A program made the position numbers and the translations under genes. A stretch of 64,000 nt of DNA from NCBI RefSeq assembly GCF_014644315.1, contig NZ_BMKL01000001.1:1313001-1377000 (forward strand), read 5' to 3'. The DNA comes from Tsuneonella deserti (lineage in GTDB: Bacteria; Pseudomonadota; Alphaproteobacteria; Sphingomonadales; Sphingomonadaceae). Positions 52,658 to 60,828 of the stretch are shown piece by piece (the first letter of the stretch is position 1; the number at the start of each line of letters is the position of its first letter). The notes under the pieces are model-generated. The model did not search any database. It had not been told where the DNA came from and saw only the letters and a program-made list of their open reading frames with translations.

Positions 52658-53043
52658 CGCCGCAGCTCCTTCAGGAGAGCCTCGATCTCCAACAAGTCTT
52701 GTTCACTGAGCGACTCGCTCTCTGCCAGATGCGCAATCAGGGGCGCTGCACGCCCTCCGAAAAGGCGCTCGACAAGCCGCCTGGATTCGCTTCCTACGTA
52801 TTCGGATCGTGCGATTATTGGCGTGTAGAGGAACCGGCGTCCGTCTGGTTCGGTCTTGATGGCCCCCTTCGCCACCAACCGGCCGAGCAACGTCTTGACG
52901 GTTGGCATGGACCAATCCCGATCCTTGCAGACCCGGTCACACACCTCGGCAGCCGTAAGGGGGCTTTCGTCCCACAACGCTTCGATTACGGCGTGTTCCG
53001 CCTCGCTGATCCGCTCCGATTTCAGGTCGCTCTCATCGCTCAC
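52654..53043 (-). CDS. BlaI/MecI/CopY family transcriptional repressor
   Basis: This 129-residue winged-helix protein has a DNA-binding region at about 10-75 (Ile-Ser-Glu-Ala-Glu-His-Ala-Val-Ile-Glu-Ala-Leu-Trp, then Thr-Val-Lys-Thr-Leu-Leu-Gly-Arg-Leu) and a C-terminal dimerization helix. The family represses its own operon and is inactivated by cleavage by the partner M56 protease, encoded immediately downstream with a 4-base overlap. A TTAC-N4-GTAA dyad 38 bases upstream is a candidate operator. No beta-lactamase gene is adjacent; regulated targets may lie elsewhere. Confidence 0.9.
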   Translation of the reverse strand: MSDESDLKSERISEAEHAVIEALWDESPLTAAEVCDRVCKDRDWSMPTVKTLLGRLVAKGAIKTEPDGRRFLYTPIIARSEYVGSESRRLVERLFGGRAAPLIAHLAESESLSEQDLLEIEALLKELRR

Positions 53044-53080
53044 CGGTTGTCCTCCCCAGGTGCTTCGAACGACCTAACGA

Positions 53081-53092
53081 TTACGTCTGTAA
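53081..53092. promoter_or_regulatory. Candidate BlaI-type operator
   Basis: TTAC at 53081-53084 and GTAA at 53089-53092 form a dyad (TTACGTCTGTAA) between the divergent blaI and alpha-hydroxyacid oxidase genes. Known BlaI/MecI sites contain TACA / TGTA half-sites, so this is similar but not identical. Lying between the two starts, it could control both directions. Confidence 0.35.
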
Positions 53093-53147
53093 ACATGAAG
53101 GTCAGATGAACGATTGCACAGTGCGATGCGGTTGGTAGACCGCTGGC

Positions 53148-54296
53148 ATGCGTTTGTCCGATTGCCACAACGTGCAAGATCTCCGCCTTTTGGCGAAGAG
53201 CAGGTTGCCGTGGCCGGTGTTCGATTACATCGATGGCGCTGCGGACGATGAGCTGACCAAGCGCCGAAACACCGCTGCTTTTTCGGACTACGATCTGGTC
53301 CCGAACGTCCTCGCAGGCGTCGCTCAAATCGACACGAGTTGCACTATCATGGGCCGGCGTAGCGCGCTGCCACTGATGCTCAGTCCCACTGCGCTCCAGC
53401 GGGTATTTCACTGGCAGGGCGAGCGCGCTGTTGCCCAGGCGGCCGAGAAGTTTGGTCTATGGTTCGGCATTTCCAGCCTGGCCACCGTGAGCATCGAGGA
53501 GATCGCCGGACTGGTCTCGACGCCCAAGCTGTTCCAGCTTTACGTTCACAAGGACGCGGGCCTCAATTCCTCGATGATCGAGCGATGCCAGGCTGCCGGC
53601 TTCGACGCCTTGGCGCTGACGGTGGACACGATCGTCTCCGGGAAGCGCGAACGGTGCCAACGCAGCGGTTTCACCACCCCTCCCCGGTTCACTCCAGCCG
53701 CGCTCTGGTCGTACGCCACCCGGCCAAGATGGACCGCCGACTACGTGCTCCGCGAGCGGTTTCGCCTGCCGAATCTCGACAGCCACGTACAAGAGGGCAC
53801 TGGCAAGGCAGTATCGATAGCCGAATACTTCAATACGATGCTCGACACGGCGATGGACTGGGACACGGCCGCGCGCATCCGGCAGGACTGGGGCGGCACG
53901 TTCTGCCTCAAGGGCGTGATGAGCGTGGGCGACGCGCGGCGGGCGGTCGAGATTGGGGCTGACGCCATCATGATTTCCAACCACGGGGGACGTCAGCTCG
54001 ACGGGAGCCGCGCGCCGTTCGATCAGCTTGCCGAGATCGTCGATGCCGTCGGCGGGCAGATCGAGATAATCTGCGATGGGGGCGTCCGCCGGGGAACCCA
54101 CGTCCTGAAAGCGTTGGCACAGGGCGCGACTGCTGCAAGCGGCGGGCGACTTTACCTGTATGCCCTCGCCGCCGCCGGCCAACCGGGTGTGGAACGTGCG
54201 CTAGGGCTGCTCCAGGACGAGATCGAACGGGGGATGCGGCTGATGGGTGTCACGTCCATCGATCAGCTTGACCGCTCGATGCTGCGGACACGCTAG
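53148..54296 (+). CDS. FMN-dependent alpha-hydroxy-acid oxidizing protein
   Basis: This 382-residue TIM-barrel flavoenzyme is of the lactate/glycolate/mandelate oxidase family (LldD-like). Visible marks are Phe-Asp-Tyr-Ile-Asp-Gly-Ala-Ala-Asp near residue 25, Ser-Pro-Thr-Ala near 85, and the active-site Ile-Ser-Asn-His-Gly-Gly-Arg-Gln-Leu-Asp-Gly. The Asp-Gly-Gly-Val-Arg-Arg-Gly phosphate loop follows. It most likely oxidises L-lactate or a related 2-hydroxy acid, with a quinone or oxygen as acceptor. The gene is divergent from blaI (104-base gap) and its stop overlaps that of the DUF202 gene in a CTAG. Confidence 0.88.
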   Translation: MRLSDCHNVQDLRLLAKSRLPWPVFDYIDGAADDELTKRRNTAAFSDYDLVPNVLAGVAQIDTSCTIMGRRSALPLMLSPTALQRVFHWQGERAVAQAAEKFGLWFGISSLATVSIEEIAGLVSTPKLFQLYVHKDAGLNSSMIERCQAAGFDALALTVDTIVSGKRERCQRSGFTTPPRFTPAALWSYATRPRWTADYVLRERFRLPNLDSHVQEGTGKAVSIAEYFNTMLDTAMDWDTAARIRQDWGGTFCLKGVMSVGDARRAVEIGADAIMISNHGGRQLDGSRAPFDQLAEIVDAVGGQIEIICDGGVRRGTHVLKALAQGATAASGGRLYLYALAAAGQPGVERALGLLQDEIERGMRLMGVTSIDQLDRSMLRTR

Positions 54297-54733
54297 TCCG
54301 CGGCGATTCCGACAAGGACCATCGCCACCAGCACGACCAGGAAACCGTTGAATACCAGGAGCAACCACTCCGGAAATTTCGCGGCGTCGGGCGCGGGGCG
54401 GAGCGATCTGCCGGTGAGTTCGCGCCAGATACCCGCCACGAAACAAAAGCCGGCAAAGACGATGAGCGCGAGTGAAGTGGCAAGCACCATCCACGGCGCT
54501 ACCAGCTTGTCCAGCAGCGCCTTTGCGCCGATCCCGGCGGCCAGGCTGGCCAGACCCGTGCGCATCCAGGCCGCGTAAGTCCTTTCCGCCGCCAGCAAAG
54601 TGCGGTCCGCCGCCAATTTCGTCCGCCGCGATGCGCTGTCTTCCTGCGTTTCGGCGCTGTCGACCAAGGTGTCCGCGCTGTCGGCGAGCTTTTCCTGGGC
54701 AACGGCTGCGCGATGTTCGACCGGTGTCGCCAT
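54293..54733 (-). CDS. DUF202 (YidH-like) membrane protein
   Basis: This 146-residue protein begins with a charged N-terminal helix of about 45 residues rich in Ala, Asp, Ser and Glu, followed by the DUF202 motif Arg-Thr-Leu-Leu-Ala-Ala-Glu-Arg-Thr-Tyr-Ala-Ala-Trp-x-Arg-Thr-Gly and three transmembrane segments (about 60-75, 80-100, 120-143). DUF202 proteins have no settled function. Start: ATG 54733; a longer open frame is rejected because it runs into the divergent regulator gene. The start is 64 bases from that of the winged-helix protein. Confidence 0.83.
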   Translation of the reverse strand: MATPVEHRAAVAQEKLADSADTLVDSAETQEDSASRRTKLAADRTLLAAERTYAAWMRTGLASLAAGIGAKALLDKLVAPWMVLATSLALIVFAGFCFVAGIWRELTGRSLRPAPDAAKFPEWLLLVFNGFLVVLVAMVLVGIAAD

Positions 54734-54797
54734 GCAGTCCCAACGCTTCGAGGCAAGAATGGTGGCAGGCCGAAATTTTTGCCGTAACAGCAAGCCG

Positions 54798-55841
54798 ATG
54801 GGCAGGGCTTATTCCTTCGGACCATTTGTGCTCGACGGCGCCGAACGGCGGCTGCTGCGAGACGGGCGACCGGTGGACGTCTCGGGGCGCTATTTCGACG
54901 CCCTGGTGCTTCTCGCCAGCGAGGACGGCCGTCTGGTGACCAAGGAACGGTTTCACCAAGAGGTCTGGCGCGGCATTCCAGTAACCGACGAAGCGCTGAC
55001 CCAGTGCATTCGCTCGCTCAGGAAGGCGCTCGATGATGATGCTGCGGCGCCCAGGTACATCGAGACCGTGCCGCGGCATGGCTACCGCTTCATCGCGCCC
55101 CTGGACGGTCCACGGGAGGATCCGGCACCCCACGAACGCACGGCATGGTCGCTGCATGCCACCGCACAAGATGCCGTTGCAGCTGCTATCGGAGGGGGCG
55201 TGGCGGGTGTGATCGGTGCCTTGCTCTACCTCTCGGCCGGTCTCGTAACGCCCCGGATGGGAACTGCTTCCACCCTTCTCGTCCTCGTCAGCATCAATCT
55301 CTTCCTCGGCGTGCTCGGCGGAGCAGCGGTGGGTCTTGGCCTCGCAGCCGGGCGGCGCAGCGGAAGGGGTGCGTGGCGGCTCCTGGCGGGGGGAGCAGCC
55401 GGAGGCCTCATCGTCGGGTCCTTCGCGCACATGATCGGTGCCGACCTGTTCGAACTCCTGTTCGGCCGATCCCCGGGCGCGATTACGGGCGCTGCCGAAG
55501 GCGCGACACTTGGCCTTGCGACCGGCGCCGGCCTCGCCCTTGCCTCTCGCACCTCGGCCCACCGCCTGTGGCTTCGCGGAACGACGGGGTTCCTCGCAGG
55601 AGCGACGGGAGGCGCAGCCATTGCGGCGGCAGGCGGCAAGCTCATGGTTGGAAGCCTGGCCGAACTGGCGCTGCGTTTCCCCTCTTCGCGATTGGGGATC
55701 GATCAAGCTAGCGCCGGAATGGCTGGAGGGACCAGCAGGCTCGCGCTGGCGATCGTAACGACCCTTGAGGGCGCATTGTTCGTCGGCACCGTTGTCGCGG
55801 CTCTCATGGCCGCAGAGCGCCTGCGTAGCGACAATTCCTGA
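54798..55841 (+). CDS. Membrane-tethered winged-helix regulator with Gly-rich transmembrane domain
   Basis: This 347-residue protein has an OmpR/CadC-type winged-helix DNA-binding domain at about 5-100: Leu-Leu-Arg-Asp-Gly-Arg-Pro-Val-Asp-Val, Ala-Leu-Thr-Gln-Cys-Ile-Arg-Ser-Leu-Arg-Lys-Ala-Leu, and Ile-Glu-Thr-Val-Pro-Arg-His-Gly-Tyr-Arg-Phe. After a linker comes a 220-residue hydrophobic part with six or seven membrane segments unusually rich in Gly and Ala, including many Gly-x-x-x-Gly spacings. CadC-like regulators normally have one helix plus a periplasmic sensor; here the membrane domain itself is probably the sensor. Start: ATG 54798 without a strong ribosome site. Divergent DUF202 and downstream membrane protein are likely partners or targets. 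Confidence 0.82.
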   Translation: MGRAYSFGPFVLDGAERRLLRDGRPVDVSGRYFDALVLLASEDGRLVTKERFHQEVWRGIPVTDEALTQCIRSLRKALDDDAAAPRYIETVPRHGYRFIAPLDGPREDPAPHERTAWSLHATAQDAVAAAIGGGVAGVIGALLYLSAGLVTPRMGTASTLLVLVSINLFLGVLGGAAVGLGLAAGRRSGRGAWRLLAGGAAGGLIVGSFAHMIGADLFELLFGRSPGAITGAAEGATLGLATGAGLALASRTSAHRLWLRGTTGFLAGATGGAAIAAAGGKLMVGSLAELALRFPSSRLGIDQASAGMAGGTSRLALAIVTTLEGALFVGTVVAALMAAERLRSDNS

Positions 55842-55880
55842 GCCGGATTTCAGCCAAAGATCATTCCCACCTCATGACGC

Positions 55881-55897
55881 TCACCCGGCGCGGGTGA
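55881..55897. repeat. Short perfect inverted repeat
   Basis: TCACCCG (55881-55887) and CGGGTGA (55891-55897) flank a three-base GCG. It lies in the 91-base gap between the winged-helix gene and the next membrane-protein gene. No T-run follows, so an operator is as likely as an attenuator or terminator. Confidence 0.35.
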
Positions 55898-55932
55898 ATG
55901 AAGACCCTCCTGCATCGATGGGAGTGAGTCCG

Positions 55933-56484
55933 ATGAACCAAAATGTCATGATGAGCGAGCGCTCGACGCGTGTCCTGAGAATTGCCGGCTGGTCGCTGGC
56001 CATTATGCTCCTGATTGCGCCCGCGATAGCGATGCAGTTCCCCAACACCGGAGTGGACTGGACCGCCAGTGATTTCGTCTTCGCCGCGCTCGTGTTCGCC
56101 CTCGTGGGCGGGCTCCTGGAACTGGCGGCTCGGGCGAGTCGCAACATATCTTACCGTGCGGCGGTACTCATGGCCGTGGCTTGCGCCTTCCTGCAACTGT
56201 GGATCACACTCGCAGTCGGCATCATCGGCAGCGAGAACAATCCGGCAAACTGGACCTACATCGCCATGGTAGTGTTCGCCCTGTCGGTATCGACGGTCAC
56301 CCGAGGAAAAGCGCAGGCACTCTCCCGCGGGATGGTGGTGATGGCCGTGGTCCAATTGTCATTCAGCGCGATGCATCTGCTGGATGGGCATTTCACTGCA
56401 GTGATCGACTTGTTCTTCGCCTGGCTGTGGCTCGGATCCTCACGCCTGTTCGCCCGCGCCGCGAGGCAGACCTTGGAGAGTTAG
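55933..56484 (+). CDS. Hypothetical five-helix membrane protein
   Basis: This is an unrecognised 183-residue protein with five hydrophobic segments (about 18-36, 46-66, 76-98, 106-122, 136-168) and short loops. Start: ATG 55933 with GGGAG eight bases upstream; another ATG at 55918 would add five residues. Its closeness and same direction suggest it belongs with the winged-helix membrane regulator, either as a co-transcribed partner or a regulated target. Its stop overlaps that of the converging HExxH lipoprotein gene (TTAG). Confidence 0.65.
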   Translation: MNQNVMMSERSTRVLRIAGWSLAIMLLIAPAIAMQFPNTGVDWTASDFVFAALVFALVGGLLELAARASRNISYRAAVLMAVACAFLQLWITLAVGIIGSENNPANWTYIAMVVFALSVSTVTRGKAQALSRGMVVMAVVQLSFSAMHLLDGHFTAVIDLFFAWLWLGSSRLFARAARQTLES

Positions 56485-57347
56485 CACACCTCGGCGGTGT
56501 TAAGCGGGAGCGGCCCGGGCGGTGCCCTAGCCGGCGACATCCAGAACGGATCGCCGGCAAGCCGGTGCCGGTCACCGTAAACTTCTCTCAGCACACTCGC
56601 GAGAGATGGATCGTACAACGCGAGATCATCGTCATTCACGATCCGGCGCCCGTCGAAGGCGGCGAGCTTATTTGAATTGAACCAGAACTGCGTTCCCTCG
56701 GCCCAGTACTCGTCAACGCTCGTGGAAGCGTATTCGTTTTTCCAAAGCCCGGACGCGACCGCCCGAGCGTAGGATTCATCGATCCGCTTTGAAAGGCCGG
56801 GATCGACCGCTCTGATCGCGGCAAGGATATCGTGGCTGAACTCGTGAACAAAGATCGTCTCGCCGTAATACCGGCTGGAGGGTAGCCCGAGCAGGTCTTC
56901 CGCCGCCCCGCTGGTGAGCGGTCCTGCCATTCCCCGCGCGCGGGCATTCCAGTATTGGCGGTCCGTCATTGCACCGATGCGCTCGTCGTAATGCTTTCTC
57001 TCACACCGGGTCAGACGGGGATCAGAGCGATCGGGGCGGGTCCAGTGTGCCTGCTCCGGCAGGTCGGTAGTCGACTCGCTCTCGGCCATGATGGCGACGC
57101 GGTAGCCATTGAGCGCCAGCCAGCGCCCGAGGTCCGGCCGCCGCGACAACATGTCATCGATCACGCGGGCGGCGATTTCCAACGCCTGCGCCGGCACCTT
57201 GGCCGATCCGACAACCGGGATTCCGCTCGCATCCGCGCGCTGCGAGTAGAAGCGTTCCGCCGACAAGCCGTTACCCGGCACCGTTTGGCACGCGGCAATG
57301 CTCGCCGCAGCCACCGCCACGATGATGGTTTTGAGCGCCTTCGGCAC
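56481..57347 (-). CDS. HExxH lipoprotein, putative zinc metallopeptidase
   Basis: The predicted protein has 288 residues from GTG 57347 (TTG 57350 is also possible); no ATG fits. A signal peptide with an Ile-Ala-Ala-Cys lipobox (Cys20) precedes the domain. A classical zinc-binding His-Glu-Phe-Ser-His is at 168-172, and Asp-Glu-Tyr-Trp-Ala-Glu-Gly-Thr-Gln-Phe-Trp-Phe follows about 40 residues later and could supply the third ligand (Glu213 or Glu217). The arrangement resembles gluzincin/lethal-factor-type metallopeptidases, but I cannot assign a named family. It lies just 10 bases after sdhA, in the place usually occupied by sdhB. Confidence 0.7.
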   Translation of the reverse strand: MPKALKTIIVAVAAASIAACQTVPGNGLSAERFYSQRADASGIPVVGSAKVPAQALEIAARVIDDMLSRRPDLGRWLALNGYRVAIMAESESTTDLPEQAHWTRPDRSDPRLTRCERKHYDERIGAMTDRQYWNARARGMAGPLTSGAAEDLLGLPSSRYYGETIFVHEFSHDILAAIRAVDPGLSKRIDESYARAVASGLWKNEYASTSVDEYWAEGTQFWFNSNKLAAFDGRRIVNDDDLALYDPSLASVLREVYGDRHRLAGDPFWMSPARAPPGPLPLNTAEVC

Positions 57348-57357
57348 CAAGCGCCGG

Positions 57358-59193
57358 TCAGTAAACCCGCTTCTTAGGCTTGATATACTGCACGTCGTCA
57401 GTGAGGGTGTATTCGTGCACCGGACGGTAATCGAGGCGGGTCGTACCGCCCTTGCCGCCCCAGCCATCGAACCAGGCCACCGTGTGCTTCATCCAGTTGG
57501 CATCGTCGCGTTCTGGGAAATCCTCGTTGGCATGGGCGCCGCGGCTTTCCTGGCGGTTTGCCGCGCTCGCGATGGTCACGCTTGCCTGCGAAATGAGGTT
57601 GTCGAGCTCAAGCGTCTCGATCAGGTCGCTGTTCCAGATGAGCGAGCGGTCAGTCACCGAGATGTCTTCCATTGAACGGTAAATCCCGCCGATCTGCTCC
57701 ACGCCTTCCTTCATGAGCTCCTCGGTCCGGAACACCGCGGCATGCTTGCTCATCGACTGCTGCATCGCCTTGCGGATCGCCGCGGTCGGCTGACTTCCCT
57801 TGGCGTGGCGGAAGTGATCGAGCCGCGACAGCGCGAGCTCCGCACTGTCCTTGGGCAACTCCTCATGCGAAGTGCCCGGCTTGATCGTGTCGCGCAGACG
57901 ATGACCGGTCGCCCGGCCGAACACCACGAGATCGATCAGCGAGTTCGAGCCAAGACGGTTGGCGCCGTGTACCGAGACGCATGCGGCCTCGCCCACCGCG
58001 AAGAGCCCGGGAACCACCGTTTCAGGATTGCCGTCCGGCCCGATGGTCACGACTTCGCCGTGATAGTTCGTCGGGATGCCGCCCATGTTGTAGTGCACGG
58101 TCGGTACCACCGGCAGCGGCTGGCGGGTCAGATCCACGCCGGCGAAAATCTTGCCGCTTTCGGTGATGCCCGGAAGCCGCTCGGCAAGGATCTTGGGATC
58201 GATGTGATCCAGGTGCAGGTAGATATGGTCCTTGTTCGGACCCACGCCGCGTCCCTCGCGGATTTCCAGCGCCATCGAACGGCTGACAACGTCGCGGCTC
58301 GCGAGGTCCTTCGCGCTGGGGGCGTAGCGCTCCATGAAACGCTCGCCTTCGGAATTCGTGAGGTAACCGCCCTCGCCGCGCGCGCCTTCGGTAATCAGAA
58401 CGCCCGCGCCGTAGATGCCGGTCGGGTGGAACTGCACGAACTCCATGTCCTGCAGCGGCAGCCCGGCGCGCAGCACCATGCCGCCACCGTCGCCAGTGCA
58501 GGTGTGCGCGCTTGTCGCGGTGTAGTAGCAGCGCCCGTAACCGCCGGTCGCCAGCACCACCGATTTCGCCCGGAAGCGATGGATCGAACCGTCGTCCATG
58601 CACAGCGCGATCACGCCGCGGCAAGCGCCGTCCTGCATGATGAGATCGATCGCGAAATACTCGATGAAGAAGTCCGCATCATACTTCAGGCTCTGCTGGT
58701 AGAGCGCGTGAAGCATCGCGTGGCCGGTGCGGTCAGCGGCTGCGCAAGTGCGTTGCACTGGCGGACCTTCGCCCATGTTCTGCATATGGCCGCCGAAGGG
58801 GCGCTGGTAGATCGTCCCATCATCGTTGCGGCTGAATGGAACGCCGGCGTGCTCGAGTTCATAGACCGCCTGGGGCGCTTCGCGCACCATGTACTCGATT
58901 GCATCCTGGTCCCCGAGCCAGTCCGATCCCTTGACGGTATCGTACATGTGCCACTGCCAGTGATCCGGCGTATTGTTGCCGAGGCTTGCGGCGATACCGC
59001 CCTGTGCAGCGACCGTATGGCTGCGGGTCGGGAACACCTTGGTGATGCACGCGGTGCGCAAGCCGGCTTCGGCGGCGCCCATCGTCGCACGCAGGCCAGA
59101 GCCGCCTGCGCCGACGACGACGACGTCATACGTATGGTCGATGATCTTGTATGCCGGCTGCGTGCCGGAAGTCTGGGTATTCTGCGTCGCCAT
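57358..59193 (-). CDS. sdhA: Succinate dehydrogenase flavoprotein subunit
   Basis: SdhA oxidises succinate to fumarate using covalently bound FAD in respiratory complex II. The 611-residue protein has Gly-Ala-Gly-Gly-Ser-Gly-Leu-Arg, the flavinylation region (Ser-His-Thr-Val-Ala-Ala-Gln-Gly-Gly), the active-site Gly-Glu-Gly-Gly-Tyr-Leu, and the late [11 protein letters not shown]. The C-terminal Tyr-Thr-Leu-x-Asp-Asp-Val-Gln-Tyr is complete. The start overlaps the sdhD stop by one base. Confidence 0.95.
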   Translation of the reverse strand: MATQNTQTSGTQPAYKIIDHTYDVVVVGAGGSGLRATMGAAEAGLRTACITKVFPTRSHTVAAQGGIAASLGNNTPDHWQWHMYDTVKGSDWLGDQDAIEYMVREAPQAVYELEHAGVPFSRNDDGTIYQRPFGGHMQNMGEGPPVQRTCAAADRTGHAMLHALYQQSLKYDADFFIEYFAIDLIMQDGACRGVIALCMDDGSIHRFRAKSVVLATGGYGRCYYTATSAHTCTGDGGGMVLRAGLPLQDMEFVQFHPTGIYGAGVLITEGARGEGGYLTNSEGERFMERYAPSAKDLASRDVVSRSMALEIREGRGVGPNKDHIYLHLDHIDPKILAERLPGITESGKIFAGVDLTRQPLPVVPTVHYNMGGIPTNYHGEVVTIGPDGNPETVVPGLFAVGEAACVSVHGANRLGSNSLIDLVVFGRATGHRLRDTIKPGTSHEELPKDSAELALSRLDHFRHAKGSQPTAAIRKAMQQSMSKHAAVFRTEELMKEGVEQIGGIYRSMEDISVTDRSLIWNSDLIETLELDNLISQASVTIASAANRQESRGAHANEDFPERDDANWMKHTVAWFDGWGGKGGTTRLDYRPVHEYTLTDDVQYIKPKKRVY

Positions 59194-59612
59194 CAGGCGG
59201 CACCTCCGGAAAACGCAATGCGCGCGATGCAGAACAGGCCGAACGCGATCCCCGCGATAACAGCGAGCGACAGCGCCATCATCGCGCCGAACTTGTTGCC
59301 ATCCTCATGAACGTAGTCGCCGATCATCTCGGCGACTCCCATGCGCGAATGCCAGAAGAACGTGATGACCATCAACGCCAGACCGGTGGCGACAAGTGGC
59401 TGAGCCGCCCACGCGCGCATGGTGGCGAACGAATAATCGTCCAGAAACGCGAGCGAAAACACCAGGAACGCGCCGAGCACGAGGCTCGCGACCGAGGTGT
59501 AGCGCATGAGGACCCAGTCATGGGCGCCGTGGCGCGCCGAGCCGAGGCCGCGCACCCGCCCGATCGGCGTCCCCTTGGGAACATAGCGTTCGATTGTCGG
59601 ATCTTTGCTCAT
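59193..59612 (-). CDS. sdhD: Succinate dehydrogenase hydrophobic membrane anchor subunit
   Basis: This 139-residue subunit has three transmembrane helices (about 38-58, 68-88, 110-132). His in Phe-Phe-Trp-His-Ser-Arg-Met-Gly and the following Asp-Tyr form the heme b / quinone site of the SdhD type. An N-terminal Gly-Arg-Val-Arg-Gly-Leu-Gly-Ser-Ala segment is typical of alphaproteobacterial SdhD. It sits between sdhC (8-base gap) and sdhA (one-base overlap). Confidence 0.92.
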   Translation of the reverse strand: MSKDPTIERYVPKGTPIGRVRGLGSARHGAHDWVLMRYTSVASLVLGAFLVFSLAFLDDYSFATMRAWAAQPLVATGLALMVITFFWHSRMGVAEMIGDYVHEDGNKFGAMMALSLAVIAGIAFGLFCIARIAFSGGAA

Positions 59613-59620
59613 GCTTTGTC

Positions 59621-60001
59621 CTAGCGAAGAAGGATGAAAGCCCAGAAGACGACGGTCAGCAGTATTCCGCCGATCATCGACACCATCGAGCCAATCTTGT
59701 TGTTGCCGAGCTCATAGTTGGCGCCCATGTCGAGCACGAGGTGACGCAGCCCCGAGCACAGGTGAGTGAAGAAAGCCCAGCTCAGGCCAACCAGCACCAC
59801 CATCCCCAACGGATGCCCCGCCACCGCCTGGAACGTCCCGTAGGCATCGGCGCCGCTCGCCAGTGCGCCGAGCCACCAGAGCAGTACCGGGAGACCGACG
59901 AAAGCCATTCCCTGGCCGGTGATCCGGTGAAGTATCGAGACCGCCATATGCGGCCCCCATTTCCAGATCTGCAAGTGCGGTGAAATCGGGCGGTTGGCCA
60001 T
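59621..60001 (-). CDS. sdhC: Succinate dehydrogenase cytochrome b556 subunit
   Basis: This 126-residue SdhC has the family start Arg-Pro-Ile-Ser-Pro-His-Leu, the Ser-Ile-Leu-His-Arg-Ile-Thr-Gly quinone-site motif (Ser and Arg), three transmembrane helices, and the heme-ligand His in the Gly-Leu-Arg-His-Leu-Val-Leu-Asp segment. It is the first gene of sdhCDA. Its start is 119 bases from the divergent SDR gene, and the gap must hold the operon promoter, although no motif stands out. Confidence 0.93.
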   Translation of the reverse strand: MANRPISPHLQIWKWGPHMAVSILHRITGQGMAFVGLPVLLWWLGALASGADAYGTFQAVAGHPLGMVVLVGLSWAFFTHLCSGLRHLVLDMGANYELGNNKIGSMVSMIGGILLTVVFWAFILLR

Positions 60002-60120
60002 CGACAGGTCCCGGTTGAAAAGTGCGCCTTCCCCTTAACGCCTTGCTCCCGGCGCGCAAGCGGGCCGCTTCGACTTCACGCGTGTTGTGTTGGTGCGACG
60101 AGTGATGAATAGCGCGCCGA

Positions 60121-60828
60121 ATGACGACTATTCTCCTGACCGGCGCTTCGCGCGGCATCGGCGCGGCCGCCCTAGCCGCGCTCCAGGCACGCGGCGCGCA
60201 AGTTATTGGCCAGGCAACCCGTTCGGCGCCCGGTGTCCTCGGAGCCGATTTCACCGAACCCCAGGCTCCGCAGATACTGTGGGAGCAAGCTCTGGAAGCG
60301 GCCGGTGGCTCGATCGATGTGCTCGTCAACAACGCGGGGCTGTTCTCTCCTAACCCGGTCGAAGGCTCCGACATAGGCTGGCTCGATGCCTGGGAGGACA
60401 CGCTGCGGATCAACCTGACCGCCGCCGCCCAGCTCAGCAGGTTCGCCATCCGCCACTGGCAGGAGCGGGGCGCCGAAGGACGGGTCGTGCACGTTGCTAG
60501 CCGCGCCGGACACCGCGGCGATTCGCCGGCGCACTGGCACTACGCGGCCGCGAAAGGCGGAATGCTGGCCCTGCACAAGACGATCGCGCGGGGCTACGCT
60601 GCGCAGGGGATCCTGAGTTACGCCATCGCGCCCGGGTTCACTGACACCGGGATGGCAGAAGACTACCTCGCAAGCCGTGGCGGGCCCGGCCTGCTCGCTG
60701 ATATCCCGCTGGGCCGGGTAGCGACGCCCGACGAAATTGCCACCATGATCGTGTTCTGCGCGCTAGATGCACCGCCGAGCATGACTGGCGCCACGCTCGA
60801 CGCAAACGGCGCGAGCTATGTTCGCTAG
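60121..60828 (+). CDS. SDR family oxidoreductase
   Basis: This is a 235-residue short-chain dehydrogenase: Thr-Gly-Ala-Ser-Arg-Gly-Ile-Gly cofactor loop, Asn-Asn-Ala-Gly, the Ser in Val-Ala-Ser-Arg, and the catalytic Tyr-Ala-Ala-Ala-Lys. The substrate is unknown. It is the first gene of a plus-strand operon with the metallo-beta-lactamase (11-base overlap) and prmA, so it shares their promoter in the gap after sdhC. Confidence 0.87.
   Translation: MTTILLTGASRGIGAAALAALQARGAQVIGQATRSAPGVLGADFTEPQAPQILWEQALEAAGGSIDVLVNNAGLFSPNPVEGSDIGWLDAWEDTLRINLTAAAQLSRFAIRHWQERGAEGRVVHVASRAGHRGDSPAHWHYAAAKGGMLALHKTIARGYAAQGILSYAIAPGFTDTGMAEDYLASRGGPGLLADIPLGRVATPDEIATMIVFCALDAPPSMTGATLDANGASYVR

Noticed and set aside
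51089..53043. Reading the BlaR1-like/BlaI pair as a beta-lactam resistance sensor
   Set aside because: The extracytoplasmic part lacks a penicillin-binding domain and Ser-x-x-Lys, and no beta-lactamase gene is adjacent.
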